DNA of 64,000 nucleotides from Flagellimonas yonaguniensis (GTDB lineage Bacteria; Bacteroidota; Bacteroidia; Flavobacteriales; Flavobacteriaceae), in the NCBI RefSeq assembly GCF_029193885.1, contig NZ_JARFVB010000003.1:62001-126000 (forward strand), written 5' to 3'. The position numbers and the translations under genes were made by a program. Shown in pieces: positions 53,994-61,824 of this stretch. Position 1 is the stretch's first letter; each line of letters begins with the position of its first letter. Under the pieces are notes generated by a model that did not search any database, was not told where the DNA came from, and was given only the letters and a program-made list of their open reading frames with translations.

Positions 53994-54023
53994 CTTTTCC
54001 TATTCCAATATAAACTTAAACTT

Positions 54024-54113
54024 CTAAAATTTTCTTTCTCTGAATGAGAACGCTATACTTGCCAGAACAAAAGCAATACTCAGCGACAACACAAAAGGTA
54101 TCAACAAATCCAT
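54024..54113 (-). CDS. Candidate 29-residue membrane protein
   Basis: ATG 54113 to TAG 54024-54026 encodes MDLLIPFVLSLSIAFVLASI followed by AFSFRERKF: one hydrophobic helix and a short basic end. It starts 8 bases after the stop of the 78-residue secreted protein gene on the same strand and is followed by the terminator at 53971. Small size makes chance possible; the clean helix-plus-basic-tail pattern and operon position support it. Confidence 0.5.
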   Translation of the reverse strand: MDLLIPFVLSLSIAFVLASIAFSFRERKF

Positions 54114-54121
54114 TATTACGA

Positions 54122-54358
54122 CTAAGCCAATTTAGCGTTGTTCCTTTTTGTTTTGAAAGAAAGCTCCTTTTTGATTCTGGAGTTCTTGAATTTGTACAAT
54201 CTCGCTGTTTTTCTATCCTTTCTGATTGTGTTGTTCATTTCAACTTTCAACTCAACACCCATTGTAAAGGTAGCTACTTTAGTTTCTTTGGAAATATCCT
54301 GGGCAAAAGCCATGGTTCCGAAAAAAGTTACTGCGATGATGGTAAAAATTGTCTTCAT
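54122..54358 (-). CDS. Small secreted protein of unknown function
   Basis: A 78-residue protein with a signal peptide (MKTIFTIIAVTFFGTMAFAQ). The mature part is 58 residues, rich in Lys and Arg (KDRKTARLYKFKNSRIKKEL), so strongly basic. Similar short secreted flavobacterial proteins are known only as hypotheticals. A promoter-like pair lies upstream. Confidence 0.72.
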   Translation of the reverse strand: MKTIFTIIAVTFFGTMAFAQDISKETKVATFTMGVELKVEMNNTIRKDRKTARLYKFKNSRIKKELSFKTKRNNAKLA

Positions 54359-54380
54359 TTGTTCTGATTGTTTTACGATG

Positions 54381-54407
54381 TAAAATTACTTTCAGACACA
54401 AGCTCAA
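54381..54407 (-). promoter_or_regulatory. Promoter of the small secreted protein gene
   Basis: On the minus strand TTG (54405-54407), 16 bases, then TAATTTTA (54381-54388), one mismatch from consensus. It lies 22 bases before the start codon. Confidence 0.4.
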
Positions 54408-54636
54408 CTCGATTTCCATCGCTCAATGACGCCTTTCTTTCGGTGAACAAATTTTTTTCGGGTAAAGTGTTTTTTATCCTCGATGAACGTTTTTGACCCC
54501 AAAAACAACATACCGAACACATGTGCATTTCATCGATCATTTAACATTTCAAAGCTTTGTAACTAACTGAACGACAAATATTTATTTGTAAGAAAAAGAT
54601 TATTTTTTATAAAAATGTGTAGGAAAAAACAACTAT

Positions 54637-54654
54637 AATTGATAAATATCAATT
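54637..54654. promoter_or_regulatory. Perfect Fnr-type box upstream of msrA
   Basis: AATTGAT-AAAT-ATCAATT contains TTGAT-N4-ATCAA exactly (54639-54652), extended by one further pair on each side pattern (AA/TT). Its centre is 114 bases before the msrA start codon. The matching -7 element is not evident. Confidence 0.6.
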
Positions 54655-54759
54655 TTTGACAGCAGAGACATTTTAAGTGCCCAAAATAGATGATTAACAT
54701 TTTTTAACGGGCATCCAAGTAATAGTTGGTATCTTAATCCTACTAAATAAGAAACTAAA

Positions 54760-55455
54760 ATGAAAATCTTGAGAACTCCATTTTTAATTCTGCTCTTATT
54801 GGTATCCATAAGTTGCCAGCCCAAAAACAAATCAGACAAACAAGAAGTTGCCCAACAGGAAGAATCGAATACCCATATCGCAACTAAATTGAGTGCCGAA
54901 CAACTCCAAGAATACGAGACAGCCTATTTTGCCAGTGGATGCTTCTGGTGCGTGGAAGCCATTTTTGAAAGTGTAAAGGGTGTTAAGGAAGTTTATTCCG
55001 GTTACTCGGGCGGTTCGGAAAAGAACCCCACCTACGAGGAGGTTTCTTATGGTAGAACGCATCATGCAGAAGCTGTGGAAGTTTACTACGACCCTGATGT
55101 CATATCCTTCAAACAATTGGTACAGGTGTTCTTTGGTTCGCACGACCCCACCACCCTCAATCGACAGGGACCAGATCGTGGAGCCCAATACCGATCTATC
55201 GCTTTCTATAAAAACGATGGGGAAAAGAAAATCATCCAAGATTATATTGACCTTCTGGAATCTGAAAATGTTTATGGTAACCGATCCATTGTAACGGAGG
55301 TAACTCCTTTTGAAAAATTCCACATGGCGGAAGAATACCATCAGGACTATGAAAAGAGAAATCCGAACAACAGTTATGTAAGGAATGTATCGATTCCCAG
55401 ACTTAATCGTTTCAAAAAGAACTTTGAGTCCTACCTAAAAGAAGATGCCCACTGA
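54760..55455 (+). CDS. msrA: Peptide-methionine (S)-S-oxide reductase, lipoprotein form
   Basis: A 231-residue protein with a lipoprotein signal (LILLLLVSISCQPKNKS). The catalytic GCFWCVEAIFE motif carries the reactive first Cys near residue 54; then comes GYSGGSEKNPTYEEV and a C-terminal FHMAEEYHQDYE. It repairs oxidised methionine in envelope proteins using thioredoxin-type electrons. Lipoprotein anchoring puts it in the periplasm, unlike the cytosolic E. coli enzyme. The Fnr-type palindrome upstream and the theme shared with dps suggest stress control. Confidence 0.95.
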   Translation: MKILRTPFLILLLLVSISCQPKNKSDKQEVAQQEESNTHIATKLSAEQLQEYETAYFASGCFWCVEAIFESVKGVKEVYSGYSGGSEKNPTYEEVSYGRTHHAEAVEVYYDPDVISFKQLVQVFFGSHDPTTLNRQGPDRGAQYRSIAFYKNDGEKKIIQDYIDLLESENVYGNRSIVTEVTPFEKFHMAEEYHQDYEKRNPNNSYVRNVSIPRLNRFKKNFESYLKEDAH

Positions 55456-55516
55456 AAATGACTTGATAGGTGCTGGTCGTTGAAGAGTTATATGGACCAA
55501 TTGGCTAAAGTTAGGG

Positions 55517-55532
55517 TTGATTTAAAAATCAA
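55517..55532. repeat. 16-bp perfect palindrome before the alpha/beta hydrolase gene
   Basis: TTGATTT-AA-AAATCAA. The TGA/TCA cores are 8 bases apart, so it is not of the Crp/Fnr spacing. It marks the left spacer of the AT-richer island. Confidence 0.4.
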
Positions 55533-55621
55533 TTCGTCCTTGAAAAAGCACAATTCGGAAATAAAAAATTAGGCAACCAATCAAGGGTGTTTAGATTTGG
55601 GCAAACAAAAAAAGCCATTAA

Positions 55622-56572
55622 ATGAACAAGACTTTTAGAATATTAAAAAAGGTAATTTTATATACATTTTCCATTCTTTTACTTCTTTCAGTTACGGGTT
55701 ACATTTACCTCTATGTACTTCCAAAAGGACCTGAAATCACAGCAACCAACAAAATTAATGTAGGAATAGACTCTTTTGTTATCCACGCCTATAAAGACAG
55801 TGAGAGAAAATCGATTAAGGTATGGACTTACAAACCTGAAAATTGGAACGACAAAGACAAAATAGTTTTCGTTATGCACGGCGGCGGACGAAATGCAGAT
55901 GACTATCTAAACGCTTGGATCGAATTAGCCAATAAGAACGACCTACTAATAATAGCGCCTGAATTCGAGAACAAGTTTTCAAAATATACAACAAACGACT
56001 ATCAAGAGGGGAATTTATTTACCTTTTTTGGAACTAAAAACCCGAAAACTGAATGGGCATATACAGTCGTTGAAAACATATTTGACCACATTAAATCGGT
56101 TAATAATATTACAAACGAGCAGTATGATATTTTTGGTCATTCAGCTGGTGGACAATTTGTACATAGAATGGTAATGTTAATGCCCGAATCGAGAATTGGA
56201 ACAGCTATCGCTGCAAATTCCGGATTTTACAGTTTACCAAACGAGAACCTTGAATTTCCGTATGGTATCAAAAATACAGAGACAGATTTGCAAAAATCAT
56301 ACAAAAAAAGATTGATCATTCTTTTGGGAGAATTAGACAATGACCCAAGTTTAGGGACTTTTAGAACAACGGATTTAGCAATGGAACAAGGAGCACATAG
56401 GTTGGAACGTGGAACAACTTTCTTTAATGTGAACAAGGAATTAGGAAATAAAAACAATTGGGAATTCAACTGGACAACAGACACAGTAAAAAACATAGGT
56501 CACAACTATAAAAAAATGTCTGAAAGTGCAATTAAGTGGATAAAAACCAACCCTAACAATGGCCATAAGTAA
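55622..56572 (+). CDS. Membrane-anchored alpha/beta hydrolase (esterase/PHB-depolymerase-like)
   Basis: A 316-residue protein with an N-terminal membrane anchor (ILYTFSILLLLSVTGYIYLY), then an alpha/beta hydrolase: oxyanion region FVMHGGGRNADDYLNAW, nucleophile Ser in FGHSAGGQFVHRM, and a late His in VKNIGHNYKK. It resembles poly(3-hydroxybutyrate) depolymerase-like esterases; the substrate is unknown. Base composition is visibly more AT-rich than the flanks, it has no operon partner, and folded repeats border it, so recent acquisition is plausible. Confidence 0.84.
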   Translation: MNKTFRILKKVILYTFSILLLLSVTGYIYLYVLPKGPEITATNKINVGIDSFVIHAYKDSERKSIKVWTYKPENWNDKDKIVFVMHGGGRNADDYLNAWIELANKNDLLIIAPEFENKFSKYTTNDYQEGNLFTFFGTKNPKTEWAYTVVENIFDHIKSVNNITNEQYDIFGHSAGGQFVHRMVMLMPESRIGTAIAANSGFYSLPNENLEFPYGIKNTETDLQKSYKKRLIILLGELDNDPSLGTFRTTDLAMEQGAHRLERGTTFFNVNKELGNKNNWEFNWTTDTVKNIGHNYKKMSESAIKWIKTNPNNGHK

Positions 56573-56592
56573 TTGCTTATTCTCGTTTACTT

Positions 56593-56636
56593 CTGAAAAT
56601 CCCCGCGCATTTTCAGCCTGCCTGCCGGAAGGCAGG
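56593..56636. repeat. Two adjacent hairpins in the spacer after the hydrolase gene
   Basis: CTGAAAAT / ATTTTCAG (56593-56600, 56609-56616, loop CCCCGCGC), immediately followed by CCTGCCT / AGGCAGG (56617-56623, 56630-56636, loop GCCGGA). Neither has a T run. They fall within the folded spacer 56573-56738. Confidence 0.65.
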
Positions 56637-56738
56637 TTTGGTCTGGACTTGTAAAAGCTTGTGTTGACCTACGCAACTACTCGTAGCCGACCCGTTGGCA
56701 TTAATTTAACAACCTCATACTGAATCAATTTGGATATT

Positions 56739-57203
56739 TTGGAAATACATAAAAATGAATATTTGATTTCAACAGACAAAAAGAAATTGGATATTGAATC
56801 AATACATAACTTTTTGACCCACGAATCGGGATGGAGCAATGGAATTCCAATTGAAAAAGTCGAAAAATCAATAGATAATTCCCTGAATTTTGGAATCTAC
56901 ATTGGACAAAAATTAATTGGTTACGCAAGAGTAATTTCTGACTTTTCTACGATAGCATATTTAGGGGATATTTTTATTCTGACAGAATATCGAGGACTTG
57001 GATTGAGCAAATGGCTCATGGAAACAATAATGAATCATAAAGAATTACAAGGTTTAAGACGTTGGATTTTGTTGACAAGCACTGCAGAATGGCTATATGA
57101 AAAATATGGATTTACAAAACTGCCCAAACCAGAAATCTATATGGAGAAATATAATCCAAATGTTTATCTGAATAAAGAAGAAACCGATGCCAACAAAGTA
57201 TGA
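56739..57203 (+). CDS. GNAT family N-acetyltransferase
   Basis: A 154-residue acetyltransferase with the GNAT core: YLGDIFILTEYRGLGLSKWLMETI holds the acetyl-CoA loop (RGLGLS), and the C-terminal LTSTAEWLYEKYGF is typical. The substrate is unknown. No in-frame ATG exists near the start; TTG 56739 or TTG 56730 must initiate. The former gives an N-terminus (EIHKNEYLISTDKKKLDIES) that fits the family. It is a single gene between two folded spacers, AT-rich like its neighbours. Confidence 0.86.
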   Translation: MEIHKNEYLISTDKKKLDIESIHNFLTHESGWSNGIPIEKVEKSIDNSLNFGIYIGQKLIGYARVISDFSTIAYLGDIFILTEYRGLGLSKWLMETIMNHKELQGLRRWILLTSTAEWLYEKYGFTKLPKPEIYMEKYNPNVYLNKEETDANKV

Positions 57204-57215
57204 CCACAATCACGG

Positions 57216-57315
57216 CGGATTCGACTTCGTCCGAATCCACTCGGAATAGACAACGTCAGTTCTTAAGCGAAAATTAACTTATTTTTACCCGTACTGACGG
57301 TTGGTTATACGTAAC
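57216..57315. repeat. attC-like folded spacer between GNAT and esterase genes
   Basis: Three hairpins in series: GGATTCG / CGAATCC (57216-57222, 57231-57237); CAACGTCAGT / ACTGACG-g-TTG (57250-57259, 57292-57302), ten pairs with one bulged G; and GGTTA-TACG-TAACC (57302-57315). The bulged base in the main stem recalls the extrahelical bases of integron attC sites. Confidence 0.6.
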
Positions 57316-57349
57316 CGTTGTGTACAAATCAAAAAAGAAACAACGCTTA

Positions 57350-58948
57350 ATGAACAATTCCTCTAAACTTACCATACCCATCCTAATATTATTTGTATCA
57401 AATCTTAGTAGTTCAGTTTTAGCGCAAACGGATAGTGAAAATGAATTAATTTCTGGTAAAGAGGTCAACAAAACCATCTCTGCTGATGAGAACCATATTT
57501 ATACTGTTGATCTAGAAAATGGTATGGCAATAATCGGGAAGGTTGCCCAAAAAGGAATTGACCTTGTGGTGGATGTTTATAAACCCAATGGACAACTTCA
57601 GAAACAAATTGACAGTCCCAATGGAACAGAAGGCGATGAACCATTTGATATTACAGCCAACCAATCTGGGAAATACAAGTTTGTGATTCATTCTCTCGAA
57701 AAAGATTATGAAAAAGGGGACTATACTTTAAAAGTGGAACAGATTTTCAGTTTGTCCGAAAACACGAAACGTATTACCAAAAGGGAGCTTCCAACAGAAA
57801 CCTTGTACAATTTATGGGAATCTTCATTGACTGATGGTACTGCTGTTGAAACTTTCATTGCCAACCATTCAGAAAGACATATTATAGAACCAATTGAAGG
57901 TAATGATAAAAATATGTTGGTCACCTACTTCTGCATTCCTCATGAAAATACAGAATATGTAATGCTTAGTGGCGGTCCTGATTTTTTGGGATTGCGATTT
58001 CAGCGATTACCTAACTCAAAACTTCATTTTGTGACCCAAAGAGTTCCTAATGATGCTCGATTCAACTATGGATTTAATTATTTCAATTTGGATAAAATGG
58101 GACCAAATAATGAAATTGAATCCAGATATGTCCTACACGCCTATGACGGAACTATTGAAATGCCCAATGCCCCAAAGCAAATTTATATCAGTGAACGGGA
58201 AAATGTAGAAAAGGGAACATTGCTGTCAACATCCATCAAGAGCCAGGTCTTAAATGAGGAAAGAAAACTGACCATCCATACACCTGCCAATTATAATCCA
58301 AACGAATCACACCATTTATTGATAGTTTTTGACGGAGAGGCTTATGGTGCTAATCGCAGGCCAAGGGTACCAACACCCACTATTATGGACAATCTTATGG
58401 CGGACAAAAAGATCCCGGCCACTGTAACTGTTTTGGTTTGGTCCATGGGAAAGCGCAGCAAAGATTTGATCAGTGAAAAATTTGGAGATTTTATTGCGAC
58501 CGAACTTATTCCCAGGATGCGTTCAGAATACAATATCCACCCTGAATCTGATAAGGTTATTTTAGCAGGCTCCAGTCGAGGTGGCTTTGCTGCTAGTTTC
58601 ATCGCATTAAATCATTCGGATGTAATAGGGAACGTTCTTTCACAATCTGGTTCATATTGGATTAAAGGAACCAAAAACGAAAACCACTGGATATATCCCG
58701 AAGATGATGGGAAACTAATACCCGCTTATAAAAACAGTAAACGTCTGCCAATAAAGTTCTACATGGATATTGGACTATATGATGCAGGAGCTTCCATGCT
58801 TGGCTCCAATAGGCAATTCCGGGATATTTTAATGATAAAAGGATATGATGTTGACTATCGTGAATTTAAAGGAGGACACAATTATGTGAATTGGAGAGGT
58901 ACACTGGCAGATGGCATTATATCACTTATAGGATTAAGAAAGGAATAA
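57350..58948 (+). CDS. Secreted enterochelin-esterase-like (esterase D family) protein
   Basis: A 532-residue protein with a signal peptide (LTIPILILFVSNLSSSVLAQ) from ATG 57350. The N-terminal part (about 30-125) looks like a PPC-type beta domain (LVVDVYKPNGQLQKQ, GKYKFVIHSLEKDYEKGDYT); an enterochelin esterase N-terminal-like region follows; the C-terminal esterase domain (about 280-532) has nucleophile Ser in LAGSSRGGFAASF and the catalytic His in FKGGHNYVNWR. It probably cleaves an ester of a siderophore-like or sugar substrate; which is unknown. It belongs to the AT-rich island. Confidence 0.85.
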   Translation: MNNSSKLTIPILILFVSNLSSSVLAQTDSENELISGKEVNKTISADENHIYTVDLENGMAIIGKVAQKGIDLVVDVYKPNGQLQKQIDSPNGTEGDEPFDITANQSGKYKFVIHSLEKDYEKGDYTLKVEQIFSLSENTKRITKRELPTETLYNLWESSLTDGTAVETFIANHSERHIIEPIEGNDKNMLVTYFCIPHENTEYVMLSGGPDFLGLRFQRLPNSKLHFVTQRVPNDARFNYGFNYFNLDKMGPNNEIESRYVLHAYDGTIEMPNAPKQIYISERENVEKGTLLSTSIKSQVLNEERKLTIHTPANYNPNESHHLLIVFDGEAYGANRRPRVPTPTIMDNLMADKKIPATVTVLVWSMGKRSKDLISEKFGDFIATELIPRMRSEYNIHPESDKVILAGSSRGGFAASFIALNHSDVIGNVLSQSGSYWIKGTKNENHWIYPEDDGKLIPAYKNSKRLPIKFYMDIGLYDAGASMLGSNRQFRDILMIKGYDVDYREFKGGHNYVNWRGTLADGIISLIGLRKE

Positions 58949-58982
58949 AGACCTGTACATAACATTGTGTAAAAACAATAGC

Positions 58983-59022
58983 GATTTAAAATAATAAAAA
59001 CGAAGCAAAAGATTTAAAATAA
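58983..59022 (+). repeat. 12-bp direct repeat after the esterase gene
   Basis: GATTTAAAATAA at 58983-58994 and again at 59011-59022, a perfect copy with a 28-base period. It lies in the right spacer of the island, which also has a 5-bp hairpin (AGTGG / CCACT) further on. Confidence 0.6.
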
Positions 59023-59111
59023 AGGTCAGTGCCAAACCGAAAGGTTCATGAGTGGAAATTCGCCACTACCCATACATTAGGCCGTTTATTTCTTGGGACT
59101 GGTAAAACAAG

Positions 59112-60572
59112 CTAGTTCTTTAGAACCACCTCGCTGAATTTGGAGTTTATTGTGATGGTTTTCCCATCATTCTTACTGATGTTGTACCCAGTATGCAAAT
59201 TCCCTCCATACTTTTTGGTTGATTTCAATTTCAATGACTTGGGATACTGAAAACCTGAAGTCGTCTCGTTTACTGAAATAACGTATGGTGTTTCGGGCAG
59301 TTTGCAATCCAGTTCACCATTTTCCATGGAAATATCGATGGTATTGAAGCCATTGGAAACTTCATCAATACTCAAAGCTCCAAAATTATTGGTTACCATT
59401 GCCTTGCTGGCCACCCTGCCAATTACAACATTGGATGATACCGAGTTTAATTTCAGTTCCTTTACCTCTTTTAGGTTGACCTTGTCGGAATAGTCCGTAC
59501 TTAGGCTTCCATAATTCCAGTTCTGTACCACCACAGGCGAGTAGGATACCCGAATATCGGTATTGGCCCCATCAATGGTAGAGGCAAGCAAGCTTGCATA
59601 AGACAAGCTTGCATTGATGTTTTTGGCATTCTCCGCCAATTTTACCTCCCCGTGACGTACGTTCAAGTTCAACTTGATGTACTTCGGCATTTTGATGATG
59701 ATTCGTTTTTTGACCTTGTACTCTTTATGCTTTCCATCTGAAGAAAAATAGAACACATTGGGGTTTCCCTGTGTGGCTCTTGCTTCTTCACGTAATTGTT
59801 TTCTAAGCTCGGCCTGCTCTTCCCTTAATTCTTCCCGCTGGGCACGGAGTTCCTCTCGCTGCTCTTTCATCCGTTCTTGCATCCCTTTGCGCATTTCTTC
59901 ACGCTCTTCACGAAGTTGTTCTCTTTCTTCCCTCATTTCCTCTCTTCGGGCTTCACGCTCTTCCGTCATTTTTTCCATCTCTTTTCCCCATTCTTCAAAA
60001 CGCTCCTTGTATTCCTCATCAAAGGTTTTCTCGAACTCTTTTTTCCACTCCTTCATATACTTATCGCCGTCTTTTTTATAGGCATCGTAATCAAAATCTA
60101 TAGGTGGTAAAGGAGGCAATGGAGGCATGGAGGGCATTACCGCTATTTCTGGAATAATGATTTCAGGGATTTCCGGAATCTCCACATTGGCAATGATCTC
60201 GGCAACCGAAGGCATTTCGGGAACATCCACATTGAACCCTTGAAAATCAAAATTATAATTAGGTCCGGCACCTTCAGTACTTACTTCAATTTCCTTGCTG
60301 TTCCCCATTATTTTTACCAAATCCCTTTCCAAATAAGATTCAGCCTCATCGTCATCCACACCTTCCAACTCGATTATGGCCGTGATTTCCACTTGATCTT
60401 TGTTCCAAGTATCGAACTCAATATCTGCATAGCTCGTATTGATGTTCAATTCCGTGTCCTTATTGACATTGAAGGTTTCCTTGTAAGTTTTGGAATTCTC
60501 CTGCGCTTGGCCAGCAAACCCGACCAAGGCAAGAAGCAATCCGCTAAACAATATTTGATGATTCCTGTTCAT
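59112..60572 (-). CDS. Secreted DUF4097-like adhesin-type protein with charged helical insert
   Basis: A 486-residue protein with a signal peptide (HQILFSGLLLALVGFAGQAQ). It opens with a beta part (LNINTSYADIEFDTWNKDQVEI), continues with a Pro-rich stretch (PEIPEIIIPEIAVMPSMPPL), and then a long Glu/Arg helix with 11-residue-like periods (EEREARREEMREEREQL and similar, about residues 195-265). A DUF4097-type beta-helix part (LNVRHGEVKLAENAKNINAS) follows. It is the last gene of the ECF operon and overlaps the anti-sigma gene by 29 bases. Bacteroidota ECF operons often carry such putative surface effectors. Function is unknown. Confidence 0.8.
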   Translation of the reverse strand: MNRNHQILFSGLLLALVGFAGQAQENSKTYKETFNVNKDTELNINTSYADIEFDTWNKDQVEITAIIELEGVDDDEAESYLERDLVKIMGNSKEIEVSTEGAGPNYNFDFQGFNVDVPEMPSVAEIIANVEIPEIPEIIIPEIAVMPSMPPLPPLPPIDFDYDAYKKDGDKYMKEWKKEFEKTFDEEYKERFEEWGKEMEKMTEEREARREEMREEREQLREEREEMRKGMQERMKEQREELRAQREELREEQAELRKQLREEARATQGNPNVFYFSSDGKHKEYKVKKRIIIKMPKYIKLNLNVRHGEVKLAENAKNINASLSYASLLASTIDGANTDIRVSYSPVVVQNWNYGSLSTDYSDKVNLKEVKELKLNSVSSNVVIGRVASKAMVTNNFGALSIDEVSNGFNTIDISMENGELDCKLPETPYVISVNETTSGFQYPKSLKLKSTKKYGGNLHTGYNISKNDGKTITINSKFSEVVLKN

Positions 60573-61146
60573 TTTTTGATGATTTTAATTGATTCAACTT
60601 AGATTTTAACTTTTGCAACAACTGCAACCGTAACTGTAGGTTATTGATCAATGCACTAATGGTTTGATCATTGGGGCCTAATTCATTCAACTCTTGGTTC
60701 AGCCTTTGGTATTCCTTATTGAGTTCGGCCAATCGGTCCATATAACTATCCACAAGTTCCTTGTTTCCCGGATCATCTGCCAATTCCGACAATTGCAGGT
60801 TGATATTGGTGGTATAATAGGTTTCAATCTTTTTAAGATCCGGGGATAGATCACCCAATGAAATCCCCTGAACCTCTTTACCTGGATTGTCCCTGTCCAC
60901 AACAGTTATCTTTTCATCGGGTTTCACAACACCTTCACTGCTATTGAAATAATAAAAAGACAACCCAACTGCCACAACAACCGAGGCAGCAATTTGCATC
61001 CAAAGGGAAAAGACCTTTTTCTTGGGAGGATTGTTGGGCAACCTTTCATCCAACTTGGCAAAAAAGCGGTCTTCATGCCCTTCCTTCATTTTGAAGCTTT
61101 TCTGCTCTCTTTCTTTTTCAAACAATTTTCTAAGATCACGTGCCAT
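60544..61146 (-). CDS. Anti-sigma factor (predicted)
   Basis: A 200-residue single-pass membrane protein: a short basic cytoplasmic N-terminus (MARDLRKLFEKEREQKSFKM) with a sigma-binding-type helix, one membrane segment (WMQIAASVVVAVGLSFYYF, about 47-67), and a periplasmic helical part with a coiled coil. No ZAS zinc motif is present. The order after an ECF sigma gene with an 11-base overlap strongly suggests an anti-sigma role. It continues into the adhesin-like gene. Confidence 0.78.
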   Translation of the reverse strand: MARDLRKLFEKEREQKSFKMKEGHEDRFFAKLDERLPNNPPKKKVFSLWMQIAASVVVAVGLSFYYFNSSEGVVKPDEKITVVDRDNPGKEVQGISLGDLSPDLKKIETYYTTNINLQLSELADDPGNKELVDSYMDRLAELNKEYQRLNQELNELGPNDQTISALINNLQLRLQLLQKLKSKLNQLKSSKNEQESSNIV

Positions 61147-61672
61147 AAGCCAAATCTTTTAATTTCTCCTTTAATTGTGCCTTTCCTCTCAACAATCGGG
61201 TTCTTGATGCGGTTTCCGTGATACCTAAAATTCCAGATATCTCGGAATGATCGTACCCTTCCACCAAAAACAATTGCACAACATATCTATATTTTTGAGG
61301 CAGTTCCTCGATGGCTTCCTTAACCTGTTCAATGGAGATTCCTTCCTCCACGGACCAATCATCCTCTTCCGCCACCTGCATATAATTTTCATTAAGTTCC
61401 ACCGTTCGTTGATGTTTCGATTTTAAAAAATCGATACTGCCATTCACTACAATTCGTTTCAACCAGGCCCCGAACGTAACATCCCCTTTAAACTGCTCAA
61501 TCCGCTGAAAGGCTTTTATGAACGAATCTTGTAACACATCCTCTGCATCATCGGCATTTTTAAGAAATCGCATGGCCACACAGAACATACCATCACAATA
61601 CTGACGGTACAGTTTCATTTGCGCCTGGCGGTCGTTCGCCTTGCACTTTTCTACAAGCTCGATATGGAGCAC
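61136..61672 (-). CDS. ECF-type RNA polymerase sigma factor
   Basis: A 178-residue sigma-70 family member. Region 2 (LYRQYCDGMFCVAMRFLKNADDAEDVLQDSFIKAFQ, here described in parts) binds the -10, and region 4 (EELPQKYRYVVQLFLVEGYDHSEISGILGITETASRTRL) the -35 element. The start is set to GTG 61672 (LHIELVEKCKANDRQAQMKL follows), because the longer frame up to 61795 runs through the terminator of the neighbouring ohr gene. It heads a three-gene operon with the anti-sigma and a surface protein. Confidence 0.87.
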   Translation of the reverse strand: MLHIELVEKCKANDRQAQMKLYRQYCDGMFCVAMRFLKNADDAEDVLQDSFIKAFQRIEQFKGDVTFGAWLKRIVVNGSIDFLKSKHQRTVELNENYMQVAEEDDWSVEEGISIEQVKEAIEELPQKYRYVVQLFLVEGYDHSEISGILGITETASRTRLLRGKAQLKEKLKDLAYGT

Positions 61673-61727
61673 ACTCGGTTCTATGTCTGGTTTTTTAGTT
61701 GTTCTGTACTTAAGGACGATGCAAAAA

Positions 61728-61741
61728 TTGCAACGTTGCAA
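61728..61741. promoter_or_regulatory. 14-bp perfect palindrome upstream of the ECF sigma gene
   Basis: TTGCAACGTTGCAA reads the same on both strands. It lies 56 bases before the sigma start, inside or just below the promoter region; an operator for the operon is the likely role. Confidence 0.5.
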
Positions 61742-61774
61742 ATTAGGGTGTTTTTTGCTCGTTTTTAACAAAAA

Positions 61775-61802
61775 AATCCCGTTGATTCGCACCAACGGGA
61801 TT
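61775..61802 (-). terminator. Terminator of the ohr gene
   Basis: AATCCCGTTG / CAACGGGATT (61775-61784, 61793-61802), a perfect 10-bp stem with an 8-base loop. On the minus strand it is followed by seven T residues, 23 bases after the ohr stop. Confidence 0.93.
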
Positions 61803-61824
61803 CCTTTTCAATAAGTTATATGAT

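Larger units (their letters stand above)
54359..54759. other. 401-base AT-rich intergenic region
   Basis: No credible reading frame. It holds the divergent promoter at its left edge and the Fnr-type palindrome at 54637-54654; the remainder is AT-rich with nothing recognisable. Confidence 0.6.

Noticed and set aside
55517..55532. TTGAT...ATCAA palindrome as another Crp/Fnr site
   Set aside because: Half-sites are 6 bases apart (core TGA-N8-TCA), two bases too far for the family spacing.
55622..59110. A classical integron
   Set aside because: No integrase gene and no perfect RYYYAAC/GTTRRRY boxes; only attC-like folding is seen, so it is listed as a hypothesis.
61673..61795. N-terminal extension of the ECF sigma protein
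   Set aside because: The extension passes through the strong ohr terminator and has no homology to sigma regions.
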